A stretch of 64,000 bases of DNA from assembly GCA_030248215.1 (NCBI GenBank), contig JASANG010001017.1, positions 1 through 64,000 of the forward strand, in the 5' to 3' direction. This DNA is from Enoplolaimus lenunculus (lineage: Eukaryota > Nematoda > Enoplea > Enoplida > Thoracostomopsidae). Within the stretch, counting starts at the first letter, position 1. Each line of letters starts with the position of its first letter. Positions 10,263 through 22,257 of the stretch are shown here, piece by piece. Below the pieces are notes generated by a model that was not told the DNA's origin, did not search any database, and was given only the letters and a program-made list of their open reading frames with translations. The translations under genes were made by a program, and so were the position numbers.

Positions 10263-13200
10263 CCTCGAGACGTCAACCCCCAAACGTGTACTACTAACGG
10301 AACCTACACTGTGCAAACATTGTGTGCAAATATATATATACCTATCTAGTCAACTAAATACGATCAATTAGCTCTACTCAGATTCCGCTGGGCACAGGGA
10401 CGGGACCGGATCTCTAGAGAAACGGAACCAAAACTCAGACAGTCAGGCCAGGACCCGGAACCTGCCAAATTTAGGCTGCAAGCTCGCTTTTAGCCTCCCA
10501 TTTAGGGAATTTCCAACGTCATAGTATCAAACTCAATCAGGGGGTTTTGTTGTTCCCGAAAACACCAAATCACAGTTCCAGCTTAACATAACTGACTCTT
10601 TACCCCCTATGTGGCAAACTCTTACCCCATCGTATCTGCCCCCCTTTTTGTGCTCATATCGTTCCTCAAATCCTTCAATCTGAGCATGCACAACGCTAAC
10701 CCCATCTCTCTAAGAGATTATCATTCAAACGCAGTCGTACTCTGTTAGAAATTGGGGCAAGAAAAGTGTTGGGGGGGTTGAAGTCTGTTAACTGATAACC
10801 ACCCCATTCTAGTGCGATCAATAGTCCATGGAGTCTCTTTCCCTTTTTGAACTACTCCCATACGACAACTAGGTCTAATGCTCCCTTTTTCCAGCGTTTT
10901 CAAACTCCTGTCTAAGTGTTCAGGTCATCCCCATTTTGCAATGCTCGTTTGGCTGCTAATTTCTGAAACTGCGGGTCGCCGCTCAGCTCTATATTTATCA
11001 AACAAGCTAGGACTGTTTCTCTCTCGGATTCTCTGCTCAAACGGGGAGACGATTGCGTAGAAGGAATGCATCGGAAAGGGACGGCGCGGGACCACCCGAC
11101 AATCCAGGAGTACTTAGACCGGCCTTACTAAATGCTTAATATGTCGACTAATACGTACGCCCTAATTTGGGATGACAACAGTGCAACACAACAGGATACT
11201 AACGATAAACATGAATACAAATATACAATAAAAAACAACTAAAAGCCCATTGTTGGGGGTTTTCGACTTGACCATCCCTCACTCTTATGCTTTTGAGTAC
11301 CACAACATGGAGTCCCCCTTATTTGAATCCGCACACTGTAAACAAGGGTGGTTTTGCACACCGATATTTACAGAAAAGCTCAAGGAGAAATTCAAACACA
11401 GGATAACGATGCAACTAGACAAAAGATGTGATGCGGAATAATCTAATCAGACACTTAATTGATCCTCCAGGTATCTTCTAGTTATTACTCGGGTAAAGAG
11501 GGCCCACCTCTAGTCAAAACTAGAAAAACGCGATTACCCATAGACAAATACACGCCAATAATAACTACCAAAATAATATACATATCAGGTTTTACGAAAT
11601 CAAACAAGGCTAAATCGAAACTTGAATTAGCAGGTTTAGATCAGAATGTTTCAACCAAGCTATCGATTATTTGCAAAACAAATCGGACCCTTACGCTTAT
11701 CAAGGCTAACTTAGGGGCATTTGGGCAGAGTGCAACGAAAGATCATGACGACTAACTTCAATTACTGTCAAATGCAAGTTCGTAGCCTAAACGCAGGGTA
11801 AACTAAGCCACCAGTGCGATTAATAAGCTGATGGTCAGCACACACATAATACAGTTATACAGTAGAACAATACACAAACTTACAGTATACAAAAGTTAAA
11901 CATTTATACTACAAATTAGGCTGCTCTTAAATTCGGTCTGTCAGGGCTGCAAATACGACCATAATAGATCTTGTAGAGTTACAAGAAATGCGTTTATTAC
12001 GTGCTCGCAGAGTGCTAATCGGGCCTATCTGGTTGCAGACCCCCAAGTGTTTGGACAACTCGTGCAGATCATTACAAAATTGTCATGAGCGTGAAATGTG
12101 TCCTTGACAATATTACGTCAGAAAATATTGATTGACAAAGTGTGGGTAGTCACTTCTGAAACACCCTATAGACATATTTAGGTATATTTGTAAATAAATA
12201 GTTTTTGTGTACATACTGCAGAAATGATAATCATTTACCATTTTCTTTTCTAACTTTACCATTTCAACGGAAATTGTGATCATTTATGTACCCAAGTTAT
12301 AGAATGCGTCCCTGAAATTAATCTAATAGTTTTTGCTAATTATGCGTCAGTTACGCAGTGCTCATCTATAGCTAAAATACTTTCACAGCACCTGCGTACC
12401 GTATTTTTCATATGGCTGTATAACGTATTAATTGCAACCAAACCGGTCAGTGTGTAACTTGATATCTGTTTCAGATTACAACCGCTGTTCGTTTCCTGTA
12501 TTTTGATCGCTATCCGTTTTCGTTATTTTTGCTATCTGTTTACATCCTGTAACGGACTTTTCTGTGCATGGATTGCCTTAAAACTGCCGTTGCTTTGTTT
12601 TCGCTGAAGGGTGCAACTGAATAAGGTTAGTCCTTTGTTGAATGATTTATTAACATAACAGGATGCGGAATCGGAACTACCTGAATTGAATATGTATCGT
12701 TCACAATAACTGTTGCACTGTACAACTGCAAAAAATGGTGAGTCAAATTAGCTCTGTCCGAAATAGGCTTTTCCTGACTACACAAATTGAGCCAAAATTC
12801 GACTCCGCCAGAGTCAAATTGAGTCCAATTTGACTCTGGCGGAGTGCGTTTCACATATTGTACCTCTGGCAAAAAATGTTGAACGCTCTTATGTATAATG
12901 TATACAGCATTGACCAATACTTTTAACATCAGTTTGCCACACAATGTATATATTAAAGAGCTGAAAGTACTGTCCTACCAGTTGGCTATACAGTGAGTTG
13001 CTAGGTACCTTGCCAACCAAAAACAGTTCTAAACTATAGTGTACCTAGATATTTAGTACTATTTTTTGCGAGGTCTATTGACAGAAGCAATGCTGAAGCA
13101 TGTTTTACAATTGTTGAAAACGATTTTTTACGTATAGTTGCATGGGTTTCGAGGAAAATAAATTTTTAGTCCCGGCCTAAATGAGTGTGACAGTTTTCTG

Positions 13201-14032
13201 GTTTCTATTTTTCAGCTACGGTAGCATAAATGAGCTAGGCAACGGTAGAAACAAATAGAGCTTTTCAAATTAGAATTTTGAGCGTTGTGTTGTATAGTTG
13301 CTATTAATGCGATTTTAACTAAAAGTTAGCGATTCTTTCTCAATCATGCGTTACTAACGCGACTTGGACGTTGTAAGCGAACCGATAGTGCAGTGTGCAG
13401 ACTTAATATTCACTGATCGTTTCTATTTACATGGAGTTGTGAGATTTTTTATATCATTTTAGCATTTTGAAATTTTAAAATTTACCAAGTTTTAAGCATT
13501 CGTAAACAGTTTCTAAAAGGTTTCACATACTTTATATATTTTAAATTTGAATTAAATCGAACGGGGAAAGGTTTACTTGACTGTATATTAATTATTTGTC
13601 AAACTATCCTGGCTAACGCCATAAAGGCAGCAATGTTTTTTTCGTTTATGTAAACTTGCGTTCAATTTTCGCGTTTCATTTTGCCGGATTCCTCAGAATT
13701 TCCGAACTACTTGTAATTGTGCTTTATATCAGAAAGAGTTCAAAAACTATCAATTGTTTTATTTTTAACCGTTTTAATAGGGAACGTTTTTCGATACGCG
13801 CACCGAAGTGTTCTTGATAATCTAGTTTTCGAGTAATTTAAGGCCAGGTTGTGTGGGCAGATGCGTATTACAATTCGAAACATGCTAAATTTTAGACAAT
13901 GCTTAGCTAGCAAGCAACTAACTTTTATGACTATAGCACAGCGGTGTTAAAAAAATTACAGCAACAATCAGTCACGTTACTTGTTTTCGCCGTTCGTACA
14001 GCTTTGCTAGACAAGCATTTCATAAAGCACAA
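10263..14032. other. Largely gene-free flank with unidentified open frames
   Basis: Two neighbouring plus-strand open frames, 11250-11441 and about 11459-11755 (63 and 98 codons), lie in different frames and match no family I recognise. The second has no ATG at its start. They could be remnants of a mobile element or chance. Poly-G runs and AT-rich DNA make up the rest, apart from the MITE at 12724-12846. Confidence 0.35.
12724..12846. mobile_element. Degenerate palindromic MITE
   Basis: Shares GCAAAAAATGGTGAGTCAAA, CCGAAATAGGCTTTTCC and the GACTCTGGCGGAGT core with the fuller copy at 19631-19796. The core here forms a hairpin (ACTCCGCCAGAGTC against GACTCTGGCGGAGT). Confidence 0.6.
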
Positions 14033-14100
14033 TTAAACGCGTCTCATCTTTGGCAAGTCATCTGTTCCGCGTTTTTCGTGTTCAAAAGCCAGTATTCGCA

Positions 14101-14754
14101 ATGGGCCGAAGCAGGAGCAAAAGTCGTTCGAAACGTAGCAAATCAAGCAAAAGCCGCCGGCGAGAGCGTTCACGTGGCAGTTCAAAGCGTCGTTCGTCGC
14201 GTAAGCGAAGTCGCAGCAACGGCAGTGGCAAAAATCGCCACAGTCGGCGCTCGAAATCGCGTAATACCCGTGGAAGCTATCCCCGATCGCGATCTCGAGG
14301 TCGCCGGTCGCAAACACCGCCGTCAAGTTCAAGTGATTCCGCAAGTTCACCACGTCGTGGAAGATCGAGACATTCATCGAAGAGTCGACGAAGACGTCGA
14401 ACAAAAAGCGACGGTGATCTCGATCGTCGACGACGCGGCGGTGGTCGTGGCGGACGACGACATAAGCGTCACAGCGGCGGACGTCGTCGACGCGGAAGTC
14501 GCCGCCGCAGCGGTAAACGATCACAATCCGATTCGGATTATGGCGGCAGCGACGGCGACTCTGGCGACGAAAGCGATGGTTCAGGTGAAGAGTCGGGTAG
14601 CAGCGACGATGATGAAAAACACCGGCGACACCGTTATGGGCGGCGGTCGACAGCAAACGGCGGTGGCAACGGACGGCGGCAGCGTCGCTCGAGTAGCGAG
14701 TCGTATTACGATGAAGATTCGAGGGTTCGTCAAAGGGACCGGTATTTTCGGTGA
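14101..14754 (+). CDS. Arg/Ser-rich (RS-domain) protein, 217 codons in this frame
   Basis: An ATG at 14101 opens a frame dense in RS/SR dipeptides, then an Arg/Gly-rich block, an acidic Ser/Asp/Glu block (about residues 145-175) and a tyrosine-containing tail. No RNA-recognition motif is visible. RS domains are typical of splicing factors and are LAMMER-kinase substrates, and a LAMMER kinase lies 5 kb downstream on the same strand. Family identity is unknown. The frame closes at 14754 just after TTTCG|GTGATG, which could be a phase-2 splice donor. A Lys-rich frame continues to 15055 (next entry). Joining this exon directly to kinase exon 2 fails on splice phase, so I treat it as a separate gene. 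The two other long open frames here (14078-15055 plus and 14033-14863 minus) are, over the RS part, shadows of the repetitive codons. Confidence 0.5.
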   Translation: MGRSRSKSRSKRSKSSKSRRRERSRGSSKRRSSRKRSRSNGSGKNRHSRRSKSRNTRGSYPRSRSRGRRSQTPPSSSSDSASSPRRGRSRHSSKSRRRRRTKSDGDLDRRRRGGGRGGRRHKRHSGGRRRRGSRRRSGKRSQSDSDYGGSDGDSGDESDGSGEESGSSDDDEKHRRHRYGRRSTANGGGNGRRQRRSSSESYYDEDSRVRQRDRYFR

Positions 14755-15055
14755 TGATCATGATGGGAAATCTGAACACGATGCAAGCAGTTCCGGCAAA
14801 AAGAAACGTGGCAACGACTTGGGCAAAAAGAGAACCACGACGAAAAAAGCTGCTCAAAAACAACGTAATTCAAACAGTACTAACGGTAGCAAAAAAGGGA
14901 AGCGCAATAAAATACAAAAAGACGAACGACCTATGTGTGCTAGCAACGAATCGAGCAATGTCCGGCAACAACGTAAATTAGGCAAAATTGGTTACGCAAA
15001 TAATCAACAGTTCTTGCAGCAACGACTTAATGTTTTAAATTTAAGTTATAATTAA
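14755..15055 (+). CDS. Possible Lys-rich C-terminal extension of the RS protein
   Basis: After the RS frame closes, the frame used from 14792 stays open to a stop at 15053-15055. It encodes a Lys/Asn/Gln-rich, basic, low-complexity segment ending LNLSYN. An intron of 37 or 40 nt (GTGATG at 14751, AG at 14787 or 14790) would join the two frames in register. That is close to the lower size limit for animal introns and much shorter than the other introns here. Alternatives are a frameshift between true ends, or two unrelated frames. Confidence 0.3.
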
Positions 15056-15984
15056 TGTAGCGCTTGATGTTGCTACGCTGCGGTCATAATCGCTTGCGCG
15101 ACACAATATTGACCGTACTTCAGTATGGGCTTCTTTGACATCAGCGAAATATAATTGAATTTTTATCAGGAGTTTATAATGATACTTGTACTGTTCTTCT
15201 ACAACTGATATCAGTGTACTTATATATAAACTTTTACTGTAAAATGAGCAGAACCTTTATGCTTTACCTGGAATCTGACTTGAAGTAAATTACGTGAAGT
15301 TTTGCAAGTAATATACAGTTTTTCTTTATGATTGCATTTATGTGACATGTATATTGATGTTTTGCGTATAATTATGATATATTACTGCTATTAATTTATA
15401 TATTTGTACTTATTGTTGCGCCCAGGGTACAACTAAAGGTCTGCCTTCGGCTTCACAATTTCTGCCGGTGTTTCTGGCAATTTTGGTGGTAAAATTTTTT
15501 CCTAGTTTTATGAAATTTATTTGTTTGGTGTGTTTTGTTTTAACTTTTGGTACAATTTTGAGAAAAAATTGCAGATTTCGTGAAAAATAAGCGTAAAACC
15601 AAAAGTGCCTCTCAGCTACTACCTTCTACGCCATAGGAGGCCAAGCACGTAAAATTAGTTCGGCGAAATTGATCTACCATGTGTGTTCAAAAAATGTTAC
15701 GTCTTCAGAGCTGCTCAATTTTTAATCTGATCATTGTTTGTTGAATCCGGTACGTACCTATTAGATGCAACACTATCAAAGTAAAGGCAGTCGGCAGAGG
15801 CAAAAAGTTCGAAGATAACAAGATCGATGTTCTTTTTATTTCTAGCAAGACCATGATGGTGATAATACATTACAAGGGCGCTTCTCAAGAAATGCAGACT
15901 CGGATACCCTAGGCGTGATACTGTGTTGTTGTTTTACATCATTACTTATGTGTTGTTTGCAATCTACGAAAGAACTCCGATGTA

Positions 15985-16429
15985 CTGTATTGACCCGAAT
16001 AAGAGGGGGTAATAAGAGGGGGGAGGTCCCCGTTTTGAGTCCGAATCAATAGAAGTCCGCATCCCTAATAAGAGTTCGCAAGTCGATAGAGTCCCTAAGC
16101 CCTCATTAGAGTTCATAAATGTCAATTAACCCTAATTGTAGAGCATAAATGACTGCAGGACCAAATAATTTGAGTTCGAAACTTTAAAGCGTACTTAAAT
16201 TTTGAAAGTACATTCCGAAGTATAACCTTGTATTATCGCTCAAGCTATTGACACAAGACAAATAAATGTTTGATTCAACGGATAATTGCAGTACCGGATA
16301 TATATCACTAACGAAGGGCGGCGGAGCGTGGGTTAAAAATAAATAACAGTCCGTAACCGAATAACAGGGGGGAACCCTCTGGAGAGGCCAAATAAATATC
16401 AGTCCCCCCTCTTATTCGGGTCACTACAG
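15985..16429. mobile_element. TA-flanked MITE, full copy
   Basis: Terminal inverted repeats read CTGTATTGACCCGAATAAG on the left and, reversed, CTGTAGTGACCCGAATAAG on the right. Both ends are flanked by TA (15983-15984 and 16430-16431). No coding capacity in 445 bp. TA duplication fits the Tc1/mariner superfamily; the family is inferred. Confidence 0.8.
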
Positions 16430-18404
16430 TAAATGCTGAATTGTAAGTTTTATAGCATGCAACAACAAATCATTTTGCTAAAAATTAAGGAATAATTCAA
16501 TGTTAAAACAGTGAAGCTTGACGTGCAATCAATTTTGACTAAAATTTCAACGCTAAATACTTCCAACTTCAAGTTGTGCGTTAAGCTTGAAAAAGACAAA
16601 AATAGGTTATCATAGTAGTTTAAGAGCCATTGGACTTTGAAAGCGTTTGCACATTCTTATGTTTTCATAAAAAAATAGTTAGTAAACACTTAAAAAAATT
16701 TGATATCAAAAGAGTAACGGGACTTGAAGTGTTAATATTTCTTTCTATGCACCATATCGCACGATTTTGTTCGTTATCGCGTAAACGTAAGCTGATGTAA
16801 TCCTTATTTCTCTCTGTTGCGCAATGTTGAAAACTGGCACGTCGATGTGTAGTGAGGTTAAGCATAAACCTAAAGTCTAGAGTGTAGCTATATTCTGAAT
16901 GGGCAAACCAGGGTCATGATCAACAGATTAGGGGTTGCGAAGCATTGAAACTTCATTTTTTCGATTTACTGTTCGACGTACTTGCAATGTTTAAAGTAGG
17001 CAAAATAGTTCGTGTGAAACTGAACTGGAATTTGAAAACTTCACTTAGTACTTACACTTATGATTACACGTTGTCGTATAATTTTATTCGTTGGCGGTAT
17101 AATAAAGTACTCGCAGACGGTCTATTGTCCGGACTTTTATCTCTCCACAGACCGTTTATCTAACGGTGTTTTGGTTTGGCGCCAACAAAAAGTGCTCAGC
17201 ACATAGACTTTTACCGGCTGGTGCGTCGACGCCGACCTTGTAGACGGAGCATTCGTATAATGCAAATTCTTTACTAAAAGAATCGAGTTATACTGCACAA
17301 CCAGAAATTGATAGTGGATGAGGCAAGCATATTCCTAAAAAGTACAAGAATAATATTTCCAACTTACAATTCCTGTAATGCTACATAAACACATTTACGA
17401 AGTTGAAAGAAAGACTTTGCATGTTTAAATGGGCGAATGTTAATACTTTAAAAGGGGCTTAACAATAGATTAAGCGTATTCGTAAGCCTAAAGCCTAAGC
17501 CTAAGCAAAAAAATGTAATCTAGAACCTAAACCTACTCTTTTATAGACCCGCCAGTAACATTGGCCTTTAAATATAACAGTTTTTACGGTTGGAAGAAAC
17601 TTATAAACAAATTCATTCACGATTTCATACTGCAAAGCACTGTTCCTATTTGAGCTTGTTTGCCGATTAAAATGGCATTGCGTCACAGTTTTGCACAACG
17701 ATCCTCTAAAAGGTGATTCCAGTTTTATTATTAGGTGTTTTTTGCAACGATGAAACCAAACGAAATTTTTTGCCAATTTACATCGCGTTACGAATGCAAA
17801 ACGGCAAATCTCAATGACAATATGTACTATGTAAAAATGAAAAATATATTGCACAAACAAAACACAACGACTTGAAGTGAGAGCTCAAAATTGCACAAGT
17901 TTTACCGATCAATTGGTGAAAGATCGGTTTTAAAAGAGCTTACAACTTTTACCTCTTAAACACATCCGGCAATCGCCATAAATAAATAACATTTAACTCT
18001 CATAAGAGAGAACGAAAAATATAAAATATACTGTATATATTGTCCTTTACACCAGAAACAAACGAACAACACTGCAATACATTTTGTTTTATATCGGAAC
18101 TTATAAATATATATATACAGGGAAATTTGGTCTACTTTGCTGAGAAAATGGCAGTTGTTGCAGCACTACAATACCATTTGCGCATTGTATTCGGTTTATT
18201 ACGCGACGAACTGTCTATGTATTGCTTGAACCAAACAGTCGCTGCGCCCCTGCTTGCAAGACCAGGATTGTTATGTGGGGTAAATCACGGGTAATTTACG
18301 GCAAGTAAACGTGCCTGTCTTCGAAACACTGTACAGTTTTTTGTTAATTTCTTTCTCTTCGACTGGTATATCACTGTCGCTCGCTGGTTTGTTTCGTTGG
18401 TGTT

Positions 18405-18830
18405 CACAGTTTTGCTTTTGTTGTTGCTGTGTTTGTTGTTGTTTGAGTTGTTGTTTATTGCTGTTTTGTTCTTCTTCTTGTTGTTGTTTGTTGTTGTTGT
18501 TGTTGTTGGTTGTTGTTGTAGTTGTTGCTGTTGTTGTTGCTGCTGTTGTGTTGTTGTTGATGATGATGATGTCGCCGTTGTGTGTTGTTTGTTGCTATTT
18601 GTGTTTGTTGTTGCCGATGTTTGTTGCTAATTTACGTTGTTGTTTAGTTGTTTGTTGAAGTTGTTGTTGCCGTTATGTTGTTTTTTGTTTTTGCTGTTTT
18701 TTCAGATTTATTTTTGTTACTGTTTTTGTTATTTTTGTCGTTGCAACTGTTGATCCTTTTTTGGTCACCGTGCAACTCTGCGGCTCTGGCTTTACTGTTG
18801 TTCTGTGTTTGTTTTTGTTGCGCTAATTAA
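18405..18830 (+). repeat. GTT/TTG-rich low-complexity tract
   Basis: Long imperfect (GTT)n composition. Open frames across it translate to runs of Val, Leu or Cys and are not treated as genes. Confidence 0.8.
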
Positions 18831-19630
18831 GTTTTGTTGTCTTGTTTTTTGTTGTATTTAATATATTTGATAAAGGTACGCTTGTTTCGGTTAGTATGCA
18901 ATCTTGTCCTACATCAAATCTTGATCAGTTTAAATGTTGATCTTATTGGCATAATAAATGCATAGACATATAGCTCTGGAACTTCACTTTACAAACGTAA
19001 GTATTCTACCAGGCTGTGCTTGGATCAACCAGAAATTTTGTTTGAAATCGTGAGGCAACAAAATAATAAATGCTGATTTCAAATTAGCTCGTATGCTAAA
19101 AATAAAATGTTGAAGAAAAAAATTTCAGTGGCATTAAGTCTAAGCACACTTAGTTTTAACCAATGACGTTTTAGAAATAAATATGAAACGAAATTTACAC
19201 AATCAAAGCGTGAATCATTCGTAATCAAAATAACACCTTAAAAATTTACACAATATTGTCTTCTTCGTCGTATTTTCCTTAAATCAATTGATAAAATGTG
19301 TCAATATTCAAAACTTGGTTAAATTTGTTGGATGGTAATTTGACGATTATTGGCCAGTTGGCAACTGAAACAACTCATAACATATCTTGACAATTCCTTT
19401 CCAACGCTGGGAAATTTTTATTCTGAATTTTTAAAATTCTTCATCGGCAAAAAAGCAGCACAACACAAATTGAAGTAAAGACGACCAAAGATTTTCTATT
19501 GTTTCGATAATGAGAAATTGCAAAAGCCGCGATGCAAAATTTGCTATTCTTGGCACTTCTTTTTCAGCTTTTTTGTGTAAACGTTTATTAAACTTTACCA
19601 ATTTACTTAGGAATCACAAGAGAACCTTTA

Positions 19631-19796
19631 AGTGCAAAAATTGGTGAGTCAAAATGACTCTTTCCAAAATAGGCTTTTCCGGACTACACAAACTGAGTCA
19701 ACTTTGACTCTGGCGGAGTGGAATTTGGATTCAGATTGTGTAGTCGGGAAAAGCCTATTCCGGAGAGTGTAAATTTGACTCACCATTTTTGCAGTG
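19631..19796. mobile_element. Palindromic MITE, ~165 bp
   Basis: The ends are inverted copies: TGGTGAGTCAAAA...ACTCT on the left and AGAGTGTAAATTTGACTCACCA on the right. Internal AATAGGCTTTTCCGGACTAC pairs with its inverse. A degenerate relative lies at 12724-12846. Confidence 0.75.
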
Positions 19797-19983
19797 TATA
19801 TATTTGTCTAAATATGATCCGAGGTTGAATAATTCTTTGAGCTTAGTATAGCGAGCGATACGATTGCTAACGTCTTTTACTCGCGTTTTAGCAACCCGGG
19901 GAAAATACTGCTAAAGCTGCATTACTTATAAAACTATAAGCTGTTCTGTTGAACTTTTATGAAAATTAGCCTAGAAAAGGCAA

Positions 19984-20380
19984 ATGCTAAATGTCGCAAG
20001 TGATTATAATTGCGACACAGGTCATTCTCAGCTTCACTGCGCTAGCTCAAGTACATTTGAAAGCGGAAGAAATCGCGATATAAAACAAGAATCGTATACA
20101 AGACAAGAGACACAACCTGGCTTAAACTTACGCAATTGCCAGACTGCAAATGTATCTCAGTGCGAGGCACAAACGCCGCCCCCAGAAACAACATTACAAA
20201 CTCTTGGAATAATTCACACACCGGCCTGCGATACCCTCCTCATAGCGCAGAGAAACAGCAACTCAACGAATGCAACTAATCTCAGAGATCAAAAGGGTAA
20301 AGAGACTAAATTACACAATCGACAACGAAAACTAGAACAAGAAAAACCACAGGAACAAGAGCAATTACAAAAAGTACAAC

Positions 20381-20450
<70 letters not shown>

Positions 20451-22257
20451 GCACCAAAACAATAAACGTTTTGATCGAGCACCGGTGTTAAACAATTTAC
20501 AACCCGAAATCTCTGTCATAAATTTAAATCAATCATCGACGGGTACCACCAGCCCACTGGAGGTTGGAACAGCAAGGAGCAAAAGCAGCAGCAGCAGCAG
20601 TACAGAAAACAACAAATCCGATGAACAACGTGCAAAGATAGAAAAAATTAAACAACACGTACTGCAAGCACTTGAAACAGAACCTGGGGCACCATTATTA
20701 ACCGCTCGGTTACAGGGGAAAGCGCAACAGCAACAGCAACCAACTGTCAAAAAGATGCCAGCGTTGCCACGCCGTGGACCACCTCCTCAACCGCCAAAAC
20801 GTGAAATTTTTCGAGTTTGTCCTATCCCAGAATTCGATCAAATCCGAGCTAAAAAATTAAACGCTATTAATGAAAATAACAGTAGGCAAAATCAACAAGA
20901 AGACACGTCGTTCCATCAAATGACCCAACATTTTCAGGACGTCTGTGACAGCAACAGTGGTAACAGCAACAACAATATAAACATTAATATTAGTACGACT
21001 GCTACCTGTAATAGTAATAACGGCAACAATAATTGTAATAATTACAATAACATCAATAATTTTAATAATCATAATAACAACAATAAAAATAATAAGAACA
21101 ATCATAATAACAACAGCTACACTACTAACAATAATAAAGAAAATCGATATAGCATAAATATGAGCAATACCCCTTTAAACAACGGCAATAATCAACGAAT
21201 TATTAACATTGGCGCAAAGCCACTGTTAATGAATGCGTCAACCATTTCAACGGCATCATCTTCGTCATCAACATCATCATCAGCTCGCGGCTCAACTCAA
21301 TCATGTGGCTCAAATTCTCGCAAAAATTCACTCGCCGACCTATCTGATTCCAAGGCGAGCAGTCGGGCATCAAAAATTGCAGCTGACCCAACGCAAACTG
21401 CAGCTGCTATGCAAACTGCAGTAACGGTGCAATCTGATTGCTGTTTGCAAGCGATGGTACCGACACCCGTAAACTCGTCGTCGCAAAAAGGTGCCAATTA
21501 TGCAGATATTGCTCAATTACAGATAGACGATAGTAACCAAGGCTCAAGTAGCGCTGAAAACGGTAAGAGCGATGAAACATCAAAACAGACTAGTAAACCC
21601 GGTACCCTGGCTGAAAAAGTGTTTCCTGAATCGTATTCTGCCAAACGAATTAACAACGGAAATAATCGGCCGCGGAGAAGAGTGTCAGATTTAGCCCTGC
21701 CTGTATGTGCTACTACTCAGTGGGCTTGTGGAAACTTATTTGACTTATATTTCACTGAAGATCGCGACACAAACGCTAACAATCAAAGTACAGCTGAGCG
21801 TAAACCCGTCGGCGAAGCGCGTGGCCATCCTAAACCTAGGCCTAAATCGGGGTACGGCTTTACAAATGAACCCCACGAACCAGTGGAATCAAGAATTGGT
21901 CGAAGCCACGGTCATCGAGGAATAAAAAATGCCAAAGTAGAACCTATGCCAATTGCTCAAAATTCTGGAAAACCGTTCGCGCAACAATCAACCTCGAACT
22001 CGCAAGTTAATAATACAACTAATAATGCTAATTCAGGTGGAAGCGGTGAGTTTTTGGATGAATCTAAAATTAAAGCAATTAATGGGCAATCGATAACTGG
22101 CAATGTGCCTCCACCGGCACCCCCGCAATCGATGCTAAGCAGCCAAATTAAGCCAATTCGACCGCCAACAATGCATGGTGCACCGCCACAGTTGGTGTCA
22201 ACGAATGGTAACGGAGCACACGGTCGAGGTAACAATCATGCTCTTGACATCAGGGCG
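19984..22257 (+). CDS. Kinase exon 1: low-complexity N-terminal extension
   Basis: This 758-codon exon is open throughout and ends at a GTAAGT donor in phase 0. It is disordered-looking: a poly-Gln run (about residues 130-156), Ser-rich patches, a proline-rich [13 protein letters not shown] stretch (about 259-271), a long Asn-rich region (about 315-400) and a second proline-rich part near 705-740. No folded domain is visible. The extension probably handles localisation or partner binding, as proposed for long Doa isoforms; that role is inferred. Confidence 0.85.

Larger units (their letters stand above)
15056..19983. other. Intergenic region before the kinase gene
   Basis: No gene recognised. 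It holds a TA-flanked MITE (15985-16429), (GCCTAA)n words at 17485-17504, a GTT-rich tract (18405-18830) and a palindromic MITE (19631-19796). A TATAAAA-like word at 19927 lies 57 bases before the kinase ATG, and I see no clear initiator. Confidence 0.5.

Noticed and set aside
14033-14863. 276-codon minus-strand open frame opposite the RS gene
   Set aside because: Antisense of repetitive Arg/Ser codons; His/Arg/Val-rich composition with no domain.
18311-18830. Valine/leucine/cysteine-rich open frames
   Set aside because: Translations of a GTT-rich low-complexity tract.
20289-20519. Cysteine-rich minus-strand frame
   Set aside because: Antisense of the CAA repeat in the kinase exon.
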